A DNA stretch of 50,794 nt from CALAMD01 sp035301345 (lineage in GTDB: Bacteria > Bacillota > Bacilli > Bacillales > Amphibacillaceae): NCBI GenBank assembly GCA_035301345.1, contig DATGUM010000023.1, forward strand, positions 1 through 50,794, given 5' to 3'. The position numbers and the translations under genes were made by a program. Shown here in pieces: positions 42,772 through 50,794 of the stretch. The notes below the pieces were generated by a model. It saw nothing but the letters and a program-made list of their open reading frames with translations. It searched no databases and had not been told where the DNA came from. The first letter of the stretch is position 1. The number at the start of each line of letters is the position of its first letter.

Positions 42772-44205
42772 GTGGTTTTTAGTAGTTTAGTCTTTCTTTT
42801 TATATTTTTACCGATAACGATCGTTGTATATTACATCGTTCCTTTTGCGCTAAAAAATATTATTCTCTTACTTACAAGTTTGTTTTTTTATGCTTGGGGT
42901 GAGCCGATATACGTTCTTTTAATGCTCATTTCCATTACTTTAAATTACATATTCGGTCGCTTAATCGATCGAGCACATAAAAAAAATAACCGAGCAAAAA
43001 CGTGGCTCATCTTAGCTACTCTGAGCAACGTACTTATTCTTGGCTATTATAAATATAGTGACTTTATTATTCATAATTTAAATACTCTGTTTCAAATGAA
43101 TATCCCTTTAACTGAGCTTCCGCTTCCAATTGGAATTTCATTCTTTACATTCCAAGCACTCAGTTACGTCATTGATGTTTACCGTCGTGACGTCGCGGTA
43201 CAAAAAAATCTATTTAACTTAGCGTTATATATTTCTTTGTTTCCGCAGCTCATCGCTGGTCCAATCGTTCGCTACCATACGATTGCTAAACAAATAAAAG
43301 ATAGAATTCATCGTCTCGATTTATTTGCGAGTGGCGTGAAGCAATTTATTCTCGGACTTGCAAAGAAAGTTCTTATTGCCAATCAATTAGGAGAAATCGC
43401 CGATTATATATTTGCTTTGCACCCTGGGGAAATGAGCACATCAACTGCTTGGATTGGCATGGTTGCATATGCCTTACAAATCTATTTTGACTTCTCAGGT
43501 TACAGCGACATGGCAATCGGCCTTGGGAAAATGTTCGGCTTCGAGTTTTTAAGAAACTTTAACTACCCGTATATTTCCCGAAGCATATCTGAGTTTTGGC
43601 GTCGTTGGCACATATCATTAACGTCATGGTTTCGCGATTACATTTACATTCCGCTCGGTGGAAATCGTGTCTCACCATTGAAGTTATACAGAAACATACT
43701 AATCGTCTGGACGATTACCGGCTTTTGGCACGGTGCTAGCTGGACATTCATCGCTTGGGGGCTTTATTACGGCATACTAATAGCTATTGAACGGCTCGGC
43801 TTATTACGGATAATCGAGAAATTATGGCGTCCTTTGCAACACGTTTATATGCTGTTTTTCGTTTCTCTCGGCTGGGTATTTTTCCGGGCAGATAACTTCA
43901 CGTATTCAATAAATTATTTGAAAACAGTCTTTGGATTACAAGGTGCCGGATTCATCGACCAAACAGCTATGCTATACGCCTATGATTATGTATTAGTTTT
44001 CGTGCTCGGCATACTGTTTAGTTTACCTATTTTCCCTTACGTGAGAGAAAAGCTTGATAATCTTCAAACAGATTTATTATCACATAGAATAATAACGGTG
44101 ACGCGCCATAGCTTTAGCCCAGTTATTTATTTATCATTGTTCTTGATCGTCACGATGTTTTTAGTGAATTCAACGTATAATCCATTTATATATTTTAGAT
44201 TTTAA
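42772..44205 (+). CDS. MBOAT-family O-acyltransferase (AlgI/DltB/PatA type)
   Basis: A 477-residue membrane protein with about ten spans. Typical start VFSSLVFLFIFLP, then SFFTFQALSYVIDVYR, FPQLIAGPIVRY, FDFSGYSDMAIG, SISEFWRRWHISLTSWFRDY and the catalytic His in TGFWHGASWTF. It passes an acyl group through the membrane to a partner outside. In Bacillus anthracis PatA1/A2 of this family with PatB1/B2 acetylate the secondary wall polymer. I prefer GTG at 42772 (GGGGTG 6 bases upstream, standard MVFSS start); GTG 42763 is possible. It lacks a same-strand partner; the DHHW gene is convergent. Confidence 0.9.
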   Translation: MVFSSLVFLFIFLPITIVVYYIVPFALKNIILLLTSLFFYAWGEPIYVLLMLISITLNYIFGRLIDRAHKKNNRAKTWLILATLSNVLILGYYKYSDFIIHNLNTLFQMNIPLTELPLPIGISFFTFQALSYVIDVYRRDVAVQKNLFNLALYISLFPQLIAGPIVRYHTIAKQIKDRIHRLDLFASGVKQFILGLAKKVLIANQLGEIADYIFALHPGEMSTSTAWIGMVAYALQIYFDFSGYSDMAIGLGKMFGFEFLRNFNYPYISRSISEFWRRWHISLTSWFRDYIYIPLGGNRVSPLKLYRNILIVWTITGFWHGASWTFIAWGLYYGILIAIERLGLLRIIEKLWRPLQHVYMLFFVSLGWVFFRADNFTYSINYLKTVFGLQGAGFIDQTAMLYAYDYVLVFVLGILFSLPIFPYVREKLDNLQTDLLSHRIITVTRHSFSPVIYLSLFLIVTMFLVNSTYNPFIYFRF

Positions 44206-44237
44206 ACACAAAGATTCCTCAAATAAAATAAATTATA

Positions 44238-44288
44238 TAAAAAACGGTTATGTTTATCGCTTTTGATAAGCATAACCGCTTTTTTCTC
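44238..44288. terminator. Bidirectional terminator between MBOAT and DHHW genes
   Basis: CGGTTATGTTTATC / GATAAGCATAACCG stem with a 6-base loop, A run on the left and CTTTTTT on the right. Confidence 0.9.
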
Positions 44289-44291
44289 TCA

Positions 44292-45494
44292 TTAGTCTAA
44301 TGTCCAATCGTATAAGTAATCCAATGTGCGTCCGTTGCTATATAAGAATATAACTGTCGAAAAGTCATGCGTTTCAATAAATGCTCGTAAGTCCCGACCT
44401 TCGTTATGACGAACATCATAAATCGTCGTCTGTGCAAAGTTATTTGCCATTAATGGAATGAGTGGATTAGCGTAAGAATCTTTTAAAATAAGTGCTTTCC
44501 CTTCACCCGTCTCATTTAAAATATGTAACTCATCATAATCTGACATAAATAACTCATCATAAGCAATTTGCTTTTCGTCCTTCTGCTCAGCGACACCGAA
44601 GATATCAGAAAATGATAATTCATTACCTTCAGCTATTTCATGCTGATAAACATCCCAATCATCAATAGCCGCTTCGCTCGGCAAGTAATAACAGAGTGGT
44701 TCATCAGTCGCATCGACGTAACCGTATAGTTGGCGATTATAAGATCCTAAAAATTCTTTATCCGTTAAACAATGCTTGTCAAATGCTGATGGATCAAATG
44801 CGTCCTTTTGAAAAGTTGTTGACTCGTCTCTTAACGTCTCATGAATGGACTCATACGCTAGCAGCGCCCCGTCTACATTCCAGTGATGATCTGTTCGGTA
44901 ATAATATGGGCGAAAGTTATTCGTTTCATACGTCTCCTGCCACTCTTCACCAATATCAACTGCGCGAATGCCAACTGTACGTAACTTCGGCAAAAACGTA
45001 TTTTTATCGCGTTGTAATACGTTATTTTGTACACGTTTCGGAAAAGACATATCTATCATGTAACGTCTATCTGGTAAAGAAAAGAAAAACAATTCAATTG
45101 CTTCATTTGCAGTGTATTCTACAAGCTCTTCCATTTGCTCTGTTGCAAAAGAAATCGCTGCTTCATCCACTTCTGTAAATGGGCGCGGAAACACCCAATC
45201 ATCCGCTAAATAATAATCGTGAATAAACGTTTGTCCAGACATGATTTGCCAACGTAAATAACTTTTTATCCAAGCATCACGTGCTGGAAATTGATCGGTT
45301 GCGTACGCTTCAACCCCATCAGAAAAGTCACCTGCCAAAACACCTGTAAGTGACAGCTGAGGCGCCACTTCAAGTGGGCGATTTTCTGTTTCAGACACTT
45401 CTTTACTCGGACTAAAAAGCAAAAAAGCACTTATTGAACAAATACATATAATAAATGAACTAACAATGATTAAATCATTCGTCTTTTTCATCAT
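44292..45494 (-). CDS. DHHW/AlgX-AlgJ-like secreted acetyltransferase-type protein (PatB-like)
   Basis: A 400-residue protein with an N-terminal membrane anchor (residues 8-28) and an extracellular SGNH-like domain. Marks are the early ENRPL and DQFPARDAW segments, the catalytic YRTDHHWN (DHHW) near residue 200, and a later LKDSYANPL near 343 that supplies the nucleophilic Ser. Such proteins take acetyl from an MBOAT partner and place it on wall polymer or exopolysaccharide. It is the last gene of an operon with a membrane-fusion and a Yip1-like gene and lies tail-to-tail with the MBOAT gene. The two starts ATGATG follow GAGGG. Confidence 0.85.
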   Translation of the reverse strand: MMKKTNDLIIVSSFIICICSISAFLLFSPSKEVSETENRPLEVAPQLSLTGVLAGDFSDGVEAYATDQFPARDAWIKSYLRWQIMSGQTFIHDYYLADDWVFPRPFTEVDEAAISFATEQMEELVEYTANEAIELFFFSLPDRRYMIDMSFPKRVQNNVLQRDKNTFLPKLRTVGIRAVDIGEEWQETYETNNFRPYYYRTDHHWNVDGALLAYESIHETLRDESTTFQKDAFDPSAFDKHCLTDKEFLGSYNRQLYGYVDATDEPLCYYLPSEAAIDDWDVYQHEIAEGNELSFSDIFGVAEQKDEKQIAYDELFMSDYDELHILNETGEGKALILKDSYANPLIPLMANNFAQTTIYDVRHNEGRDLRAFIETHDFSTVIFLYSNGRTLDYLYDWTLD

Positions 45495-45513
45495 TTAATC
45501 CCTCGACAGTCAC

Positions 45514-46740
45514 TTATCGTCCGAGCAAGCCAATAAATATACTCCGTTTTCTCGGGCCATCTTGCCAAATTTCTTTCCACTTCGCTTTACTCGGTTTAAA
45601 CGGTGTAATAAATGGTGATTCATATAAACGTTTATCCGTTTCTAATAGGACGGATTCATTTTTTTCTAATCCTGAAGTAATTTCAACGTATGGATCCATT
45701 TCCACACCACTCGAGACAGCCTGCTTTTTCAATATGCCTGAACGTTGCATGTGCCAAACGAAGTCTTCTTCCTTTTCTTCAACGAGTGCACGTGACTTAA
45801 TAGCTGTTGCATTAGGAGACTCGGCAAGCGTAATAACGACGTCTGCGTGATACCCTTGAAGCATACCTGATTGATCCTCTTCTTCTTCAAGTGTTAATTC
45901 CCATGCATACGTACTTTCGTCTGAATCTACTTCAGCTGCTTGCTCACTAAGAAACGTCAACGTTCCAGATAATGGTTCTGCCGCTTCTTTTTCAAGTAAA
46001 GTAACGTCACCACTCATTCCTTCAGACACTTTCATTCGTTCGCTTTCAGAGAGAGTTCCTGTCACGTGAAGGTCTTCTGACCCAATCGTAATTACAGGAT
46101 TATCAAGTGACTCAGAAATATCGATTACTTTTCCGTCATACGGACTGCCAACGACAATCGTATCTTTACCTGCAGCTAAATCACTCAACTCTGCATCAAC
46201 ACTCGTAAGTTCCGCCTCTAATTGACGTACCTCTTTATTTTTATCAATCATATATTGTTCTTTCGCACTTTCAGCAAATGTCGTGTCGCTCGGAATCGTC
46301 CCAGCCTCTGAACCGTCTGGATACATAATCCGTGTTGTTGACTCATTAATAACGACACCTTGCATCTCATCAGCCGCCTGTTGAGCAGCAGTTACTTTTT
46401 GCTCAATCGCTTGTTTTTCATTTTCTAAAGTTGCTAATCGCTCAAAGTAATTTCTTACTTTATAAGAAAACAATGGTTCTCCTGACTCAACGGTATCCCC
46501 AACAGTTACTGAGAACTCGTCAAACGCCCCTGCTTCTTCATCAATAAAAACAGGGTACTCATTTATAAAATCAAACGTCCCCTCTGTTGCTAATGTTTCT
46601 TTTAAATCTTTTCCTTGAGCTACTTCCCACTTTTTAACATAATTTAATCGTTCGACCTTTTCTCCATCGTCTTTCACGAGTAAAACAACATTTACAACGA
46701 CAAAAATGAGTGGAATAAGCCACAATAATCTTTTTCGCAT
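45514..46740 (-). CDS. Membrane-fusion (HlyD/YknX-like) protein
   Basis: A 408-residue protein with a single N-terminal membrane span. The first lipoyl-like half (GAFDEFSVTVGDTVESGEPLF) and the second (GSPYDGKVIDIS) are split by a helical hairpin of about 100 residues (ENEKQAIEQKVTAAQQAADEM). Then come a beta-barrel (DLHVTGTLSESERMKVSEGM) and a membrane-proximal domain. This is the adaptor of ABC or RND-type exporters. ATG 46740 shares one base with the upstream stop (TAATG), so it is coupled to the Yip1-like gene. No ABC ATPase or permease gene accompanies it, and the DHHW gene follows after 19 bases. Confidence 0.85.
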   Translation of the reverse strand: MRKRLLWLIPLIFVVVNVVLLVKDDGEKVERLNYVKKWEVAQGKDLKETLATEGTFDFINEYPVFIDEEAGAFDEFSVTVGDTVESGEPLFSYKVRNYFERLATLENEKQAIEQKVTAAQQAADEMQGVVINESTTRIMYPDGSEAGTIPSDTTFAESAKEQYMIDKNKEVRQLEAELTSVDAELSDLAAGKDTIVVGSPYDGKVIDISESLDNPVITIGSEDLHVTGTLSESERMKVSEGMSGDVTLLEKEAAEPLSGTLTFLSEQAAEVDSDESTYAWELTLEEEEDQSGMLQGYHADVVITLAESPNATAIKSRALVEEKEEDFVWHMQRSGILKKQAVSSGVEMDPYVEITSGLEKNESVLLETDKRLYESPFITPFKPSKAKWKEIWQDGPRKRSIFIGLLGR

Positions 46741-47414
46741 TATAAGAACCACCTATCTATAATAAATACACTGACGAAGCTCACAAGTGTAATTAGCCAC
46801 CATTCGACAAAATGTAATAAAAAGACACTGAAACCGATAAGTCCTTTTTTTACATCTAAAAAGTAACAAATAAATTTTATTTGCAACATCATAATGAGTA
46901 CTTGGAAAATAGTGATCGAACCGAAAAAGTAAATGACCCACGATTTTGTCGTCACATAAGATGCTAAAACACCAAGTGATAATGGTGAAACAAACCAGTC
47001 TAAGTCCGCGAAAACAGCTAACGGAATCCACGTCAGACGTTCAACTAAAATAAATAGAAACACAATTAATTGCATGACGACTAATTTACTAAAGTCAATA
47101 TTCGATATTAGTCGAAAGATAAATGCTGGAACGAAAATCATAATCGCCGCATAAATACCACCAAATGCTGCCCGACCGATGATAAACCAAAATTTACTCG
47201 ATTCATAAGTGGCTGCAGTAAACAATAAATCGCCATCTAAAATAAGCGTGGAGCCTATCCCTAAATAAGCCATCCAACCATAAATCAATATGCTCGCAAA
47301 AATAAGCAAAGCAGTCGTACGTTTAATATTTTTTATCGTTTCAGCCCGATCAATTCTAAACAGATGATCGTTAGGAGCTGTAAAATACTTAAATACATTC
47401 AAATGATAAGTCAT
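46740..47414 (-). CDS. Yip1-like multi-span membrane protein (YknW-like)
   Basis: A 224-residue protein with about five or six membrane spans and an N-terminal cytoplasmic segment LNVFKYFTAPNDHLFRIDRA. The build and the coupled membrane-fusion gene recall YknW (Yip1 domain) and YknX of Bacillus subtilis, where YknWXYZ protects against the SdpC toxin. The assignment rests on topology and neighbours, not on a firm motif. First gene of the three-gene operon, divergent from the CotH-like gene, with about 168 bases between the starts. Confidence 0.6.
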   Translation of the reverse strand: MTYHLNVFKYFTAPNDHLFRIDRAETIKNIKRTTALLIFASILIYGWMAYLGIGSTLILDGDLLFTAATYESSKFWFIIGRAAFGGIYAAIMIFVPAFIFRLISNIDFSKLVVMQLIVFLFILVERLTWIPLAVFADLDWFVSPLSLGVLASYVTTKSWVIYFFGSITIFQVLIMMLQIKFICYFLDVKKGLIGFSVFLLHFVEWWLITLVSFVSVFIIDRWFL

Positions 47415-47582
47415 TCGCTACATCCTCTACTTCTATTCTGAAATTAATACAATATGCACCTATCTTATTTTATCGTAAAACGTAAGAAAATACGAATGAA
47501 AGTTAAAAAAACTATTACACATGACTACTTACATGTGTGCTACAATAACTATGCTATAAACTTAATAGACGGAGGACTTCTT

Positions 47583-49307
47583 ATGAGTAAAACAATAAAA
47601 GTATTAATAGCAATAGTTCCTATCATATTACTCATCACTTTCTTTATACAAAAAGAGAATGAACCTATAATAGAAAGCGAAAATAATAAAGAAAATAAAC
47701 ATACGATTGAGACGATTCATTTAAACGTCGCTGAAGAAGATCTTAACGAACTTTTTGAACGCTCGCCATTTTCTGATGATCGTTTAAATGGAGAAGCAAC
47801 AATCGGTGATACGACTGCTCCTATTGAATTTCGTTTTCGCGGAAATTCTTCAAGAGATTTCCCGAAAAAATCGTACAATATCCGTTTTGAAGATAGACAA
47901 GATGTATTAGACGGGAAAAAGCGTTTGAACTTAAACGCGATGTGGACAGATCCGAGTTTCATGCGCGAGCACATTGCTATGCAACTGTTCCATGATGCTG
48001 GTATAACGGCACCACAAACGAGCTACTATGAATTATATATAAACGATATTTATGAAGGATTATATGTTCAAGTTGATCGGGTTGATAAAGACTTACTGAA
48101 AACATACGATTTGAACCCTGACGGAACACTTATAAGAGACCGTTTCCGTCAAGCTGAAGACCTTGAGCGACCTTCCATCTTCGGTTTTGATTTATCTTCT
48201 GTTGACAATAAAGTTGAGTTTTTAGAAGAAAATATGCAATATCGTGGCGAACCCGACTGGGAAGCTTTTAGTGAGCTTGTAGAATGGGTGTATGAGACAC
48301 CTGAAGGCGAATCATTTTACGATGAATTTCCGACTGTTTTTGATGCCGATAATTTCACTACATGGTTAGCCATTCATATTATTATTGGTGACCGTGACGC
48401 ATTTGGTGATGATTATTGGATGTATTTGGACCATGAAAATGAACAAGCTAAGTGGCAACTGATTCCGTGGGACAAAGATTTAACGTTCGGTTCCCATTAC
48501 CGAGACGAATACGGGGTCGTGAATGACTTTTTCGCTTATGAATATGAGCATTTACCAGAAGAATCATGGTCAAACACGTTAATTACTAAATTTATTCGTA
48601 CACCCGAGTTACGTGAAGATTTAGAGAAAAAAATGATTGAACTTACGAATAGTACCGTAAGCACCGAAACTGTTCGTGAGAAAATTAATGACATACTCCC
48701 TGCTATTAAGGAGAATTTATCTCAAAAACAGAGAAAAGCATTCTCCGTTCACGAACAAAATAGCTATAGCGATGAACAATTCATTGATGAATATGCAGAT
48801 GTCCTTCTTGACTATATGACTTTACGAACAGAGTATTTACGAGCGAATATCGAACCGAGTGATTCATTAAAAGTAAATGAAGCGACGATTCCATTATCAA
48901 TGATTAATAAAGATGAGCCTGTTTATTTTACAGATAAAAACGGTTGGGTCATTGCTTCATTTATAGCGACTGAGATGACAGAAAATGACGGAGAAGTAAC
49001 TATTAAAGTAAGTGAAGCTGATAGTAACAACGCAATTAATCGTCAATGGACCGTTTCTACGACACATCCAGTTGAAGGCGATTTATCACTGTACTACCGT
49101 AATGACATTGCTCACCATAGTAAGGAGAACTGGTTTGTTGAAGACGTTGCTATTGAATCTGACACAGTTTCGCAGTGGGATTTAGAAATGGTTCAAACAG
49201 ACGAATCAGATGAGGTAACAGCATTAGATGCCGTCATTAATCCTTTTTCAAATAAAATAACTGCACCTGTTAAGCTAAAAGATTCGAGCATCTTTACAAT
49301 TGAATAG
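47583..49307 (+). CDS. CotH-family atypical protein kinase, membrane-anchored
   Basis: A 574-residue protein with one N-terminal span (VLIAIVPIILLITFFI), then a CotH kinase domain. Visible marks are FRFRGNSSRDFPKKSYNIRF (the ATP-lysine region) near residue 85, LYVQVDRVDKDLL, GDRDAFGDDYWMYLD, and WDKDLTFG (metal-binding acid) near 306. A beta-rich C-terminal region follows, about 450-570. CotH of Bacillus subtilis phosphorylates coat proteins; outside-facing membrane forms like this occur in vegetative cells, with unknown targets. ATG at 47583 follows GGAGG; an in-frame extension upstream to 47454 has no ribosome site. Lying before csaB, it may act on surface proteins. Confidence 0.88.
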   Translation: MSKTIKVLIAIVPIILLITFFIQKENEPIIESENNKENKHTIETIHLNVAEEDLNELFERSPFSDDRLNGEATIGDTTAPIEFRFRGNSSRDFPKKSYNIRFEDRQDVLDGKKRLNLNAMWTDPSFMREHIAMQLFHDAGITAPQTSYYELYINDIYEGLYVQVDRVDKDLLKTYDLNPDGTLIRDRFRQAEDLERPSIFGFDLSSVDNKVEFLEENMQYRGEPDWEAFSELVEWVYETPEGESFYDEFPTVFDADNFTTWLAIHIIIGDRDAFGDDYWMYLDHENEQAKWQLIPWDKDLTFGSHYRDEYGVVNDFFAYEYEHLPEESWSNTLITKFIRTPELREDLEKKMIELTNSTVSTETVREKINDILPAIKENLSQKQRKAFSVHEQNSYSDEQFIDEYADVLLDYMTLRTEYLRANIEPSDSLKVNEATIPLSMINKDEPVYFTDKNGWVIASFIATEMTENDGEVTIKVSEADSNNAINRQWTVSTTHPVEGDLSLYYRNDIAHHSKENWFVEDVAIESDTVSQWDLEMVQTDESDEVTALDAVINPFSNKITAPVKLKDSSIFTIE

Positions 49308-49319
49308 TTTCATATGTTC

Positions 49320-49366
49320 CTTCCGTGCCCATATGTAACAAATATATGCACGGAAGATTTCTTTTA
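49320..49366 (+). terminator. Terminator after the CotH-like gene
   Basis: CTTCCGTGC / GCACGGAAG stem, 19-base loop, then ATTTCTTTTA. Confidence 0.8.
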
Positions 49367-49527
49367 TCGGATAGAAAGCTTTAACATTTATAAAATAAAC
49401 TGTTATACTAACATATACGGGTTTTGTCGATTAAAATAAATGATCCCGGAAACAAGGTACACTTATATGATCTTCAAACAAATAGATAGAAGTCATAAAG
49501 GATACTTGAAGAAAGTAGGTTTCCTGT

Positions 49528-50616
49528 ATGTCTAAAGTTTTAATATCAGGTTATTATGGCTTTCATAATGCTGGAGATGATTCAGTTTTATACGGCATAA
49601 TAACTTCTTTACATAAAAATAATTCAAATATAGAATTAAGCGTACTCTCTAATGATCCTAAGAAAACGGAGAGTATGTTTGACATACCCGCTTTTAATCG
49701 CTGGAACTTATTAGAAGTTACGAAACAGATCAAAAATCACGATTTACTTCTTATGGGCGGAGGAAGTTTACTTCAAGATGCAACTAGCCCACGAAGCGTT
49801 CTATATTATTTAGGACTTGTCTTCGTTGCAAAACTATTCCGTAAACCTGTTGTGTTTTATGCACAAGGCGTCGGACCCATTCAGAAGCGATTTAGCAAAC
49901 GACTCATTCGTTACTTTGTTAATAAAGTAGATGTAATTACAGTCCGCGACGATGCTTCTGCTAAAGATTTAGAGTCTTACGGCGTAACAGCCCCGATAGT
50001 TGTAACCGCTGATCCTGCCGTTACAATAGAGCCTGAATCAATTAAACGAGACATCGGTAAAAACTTACTTAAAAAGATCCATCTTGACGGTTCAAAAACC
50101 ATTGCTATTTCTGTCCGATCTTGGAAGAAAGAGCAAAATTACTATAATGAAATTGCTCAAACGGCTGATTACTACGCAGAAGAAGGTTGGAGTATCCTCT
50201 TCATTGCTATGCATTATCCAAATGATATAACAGCGTGTAAAAACATTATGGAAAAAATGAGTAATCAAGCGTATATCATTGAAGAGCAGCTAAGCTTTAA
50301 AGAAATTATGAGTGTGATAGGCAATGTCCGCTTTGTCATTGGGATGAGATTACATTCTGTCATTTTAGCAGCAATTATGAACACGCCATTTGTTGGTATT
50401 TCCTATGACCCGAAAGTCGATCGATTCGTCAAAAGGTTAGACATGCTCTCGGCTGGACATATTAAAGATTTAAAGTCAGAAACATTAACGAACTATGTAA
50501 AACAGACGATAGAAGACGAAGAACAAGTCAAACAAACGATGCAGAAAAAAATGAAACATATCATTTCTGAAGCAGAACGTAGTAGTCAGTTAACGATTGA
50601 ACAATTAAATAAATAA
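49528..50616 (+). CDS. csaB: Polysaccharide pyruvyl transferase CsaB
   Basis: A 362-residue GT-B-like enzyme, close to Bacillus anthracis CsaB in length. Marks are ISGYYGFHNAGDDSVLYGI at the start, LLLMGGGSLLQD, YAQGVGPI, ITVRDDASAKDLESYG and RFVIGMRLHSVILAAI with the catalytic-region Arg-His. It adds ketal-linked pyruvate to the secondary wall polysaccharide, which creates the binding site for SLH domains of S-layer proteins. It has its own upstream region of 220 bases after the CotH terminator. The ATG follows GAAAGTAGG, a modest site. Confidence 0.93.
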   Translation: MSKVLISGYYGFHNAGDDSVLYGIITSLHKNNSNIELSVLSNDPKKTESMFDIPAFNRWNLLEVTKQIKNHDLLLMGGGSLLQDATSPRSVLYYLGLVFVAKLFRKPVVFYAQGVGPIQKRFSKRLIRYFVNKVDVITVRDDASAKDLESYGVTAPIVVTADPAVTIEPESIKRDIGKNLLKKIHLDGSKTIAISVRSWKKEQNYYNEIAQTADYYAEEGWSILFIAMHYPNDITACKNIMEKMSNQAYIIEEQLSFKEIMSVIGNVRFVIGMRLHSVILAAIMNTPFVGISYDPKVDRFVKRLDMLSAGHIKDLKSETLTNYVKQTIEDEEQVKQTMQKKMKHIISEAERSSQLTIEQLNK

Positions 50617-50632
50617 ACCATAAAAAATAACA

Positions 50633-50656
50633 CCTTATCGCTTGTTAACGATAAGG
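50633..50656 (-). terminator. Hairpin after csaB, T run on the minus strand
   Basis: CCTTATCG / CGATAAGG with an 8-base loop. The T-rich flank is on the minus strand side, so it would mainly stop transcription coming from the right; it may also protect the csaB 3' end. Confidence 0.55.
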
Positions 50657-50666
50657 GTTGTACAAT

Positions 50667-50706
50667 AAATGGTGTTGGTGAAGTATTTTCACTGACACCA
50701 TTTTTA
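50667..50706 (+). terminator. Second hairpin after csaB with plus-strand T run
   Basis: AAATGGTGT-TG-GTGAA pairs with TTCAC-TG-ACACCATTT around a 5-base loop and is followed by TTTTTA. Likely the csaB terminator, or a structure guarding the next gene from read-through. Confidence 0.7.
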
Positions 50707-50782
50707 TGTTGATAAAAATAGAAAACAAGTGAATTTCCCTGTAGAATATAAGTCGCCAAACCAATCCTAGGAGGGAAACCAC

Positions 50783-50794
50783 TTGTCTATTTCT
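50783..50794 (+). CDS. First codons of a gene cut by the right edge
   Basis: TTG TCT ATT TCT follows a strong AGGAGGG (50769-50775) with a 7-base spacer. Only four codons are visible, so the product cannot be named. In Bacillus anthracis the genes after csaB encode S-layer proteins; an insertion-sequence transposase is an alternative suggested by the hairpin in front. Confidence 0.4.

Noticed and set aside
44292..47414. A standard tripartite drug exporter operon
   Set aside because: There is no ABC ATPase, RND or MFS pump gene beside the membrane-fusion gene.

Overview
The window is about 51 kb of low-GC DNA. It reads as the chromosome of a Bacillaceae-type Firmicute. The evidence is a T-box/CodY-controlled ilv-leu operon, strong AGGAGG-type ribosome binding sites, GTG and TTG starts, a LysM-NlpC/P60 autolysin with a WalR-type box, poly(glycerol-phosphate) teichoic acid genes, LCP proteins, an accessory SecA with SlaP, and CsaB. 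Surface proteins are acidic, which would fit a salt- or alkali-tolerant species, but the species cannot be named from this sequence. I see no tRNA, rRNA, CRISPR array or intact mobile element.

Layout. (1) 1-7.4 kb is a small-molecule uptake and catabolism cluster. The minus strand carries a family-5 solute-binding lipoprotein, an adenine deaminase, a LysR regulator and the first codons of an Opp/Dpp-type permease. Divergent from these are a threonine-synthase-like PLP enzyme and an M20 amidohydrolase. (2) 7.9-9.2 kb holds a four-LysM NlpC/P60 cell-wall endopeptidase. (3) 9.2-20.8 kb, all minus strand, is the branched-chain amino acid operon ilvB-ilvH-ilvC-leuA-leuB-leuC-leuD-ilvA followed by ilvD. 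It is preceded by a T-box leader and a CodY-type box. (4) 21.0-21.7 kb has three tiny genes (DUF1659, DUF2922, YvrJ family). (5) 22-33.3 kb is a cell-wall glycopolymer region: three LCP ligases, TagGH-like export ABC transporter, two long TagF-type polymerases (one fused to a GT2 domain), TagD and a TagB-like primase. (6) 33.5-37.9 kb has SecA2, SlaP and an unknown membrane protein. (7) 37.9-41.9 kb has a large hybrid sensor kinase and an OmpR-type regulator. (8) 42-50.6 kb has a DUF4870 protein, an AlgI-type MBOAT acyltransferase, a convergent operon of Yip1-like membrane protein, membrane-fusion protein and DHHW/AlgX-like protein, a CotH-type kinase, and CsaB pyruvyltransferase. The first codons of another gene lie at the right edge.

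How the parts fit. Regions 5, 6 and 8 form one cell-envelope programme. Polymers are made (TagD, TagB, TagF), exported (TagGH), attached to peptidoglycan (LCP), and plausibly O-acylated (MBOAT plus DHHW) and pyruvylated (CsaB). Pyruvylated wall polymer is the ligand of SLH-domain S-layer proteins in Bacillus anthracis, and SecA2 with SlaP is the dedicated S-layer export route in that species. The window therefore predicts an S-layered cell, although no SLH protein gene lies inside it. The most unusual local unit is the Yip1-like / membrane-fusion / DHHW operon at 44.3-47.4 kb. It has the first two parts of a YknWXYZ-like system but no ABC ATPase or permease, and it is coupled instead to a wall-polymer acyltransferase-type protein.
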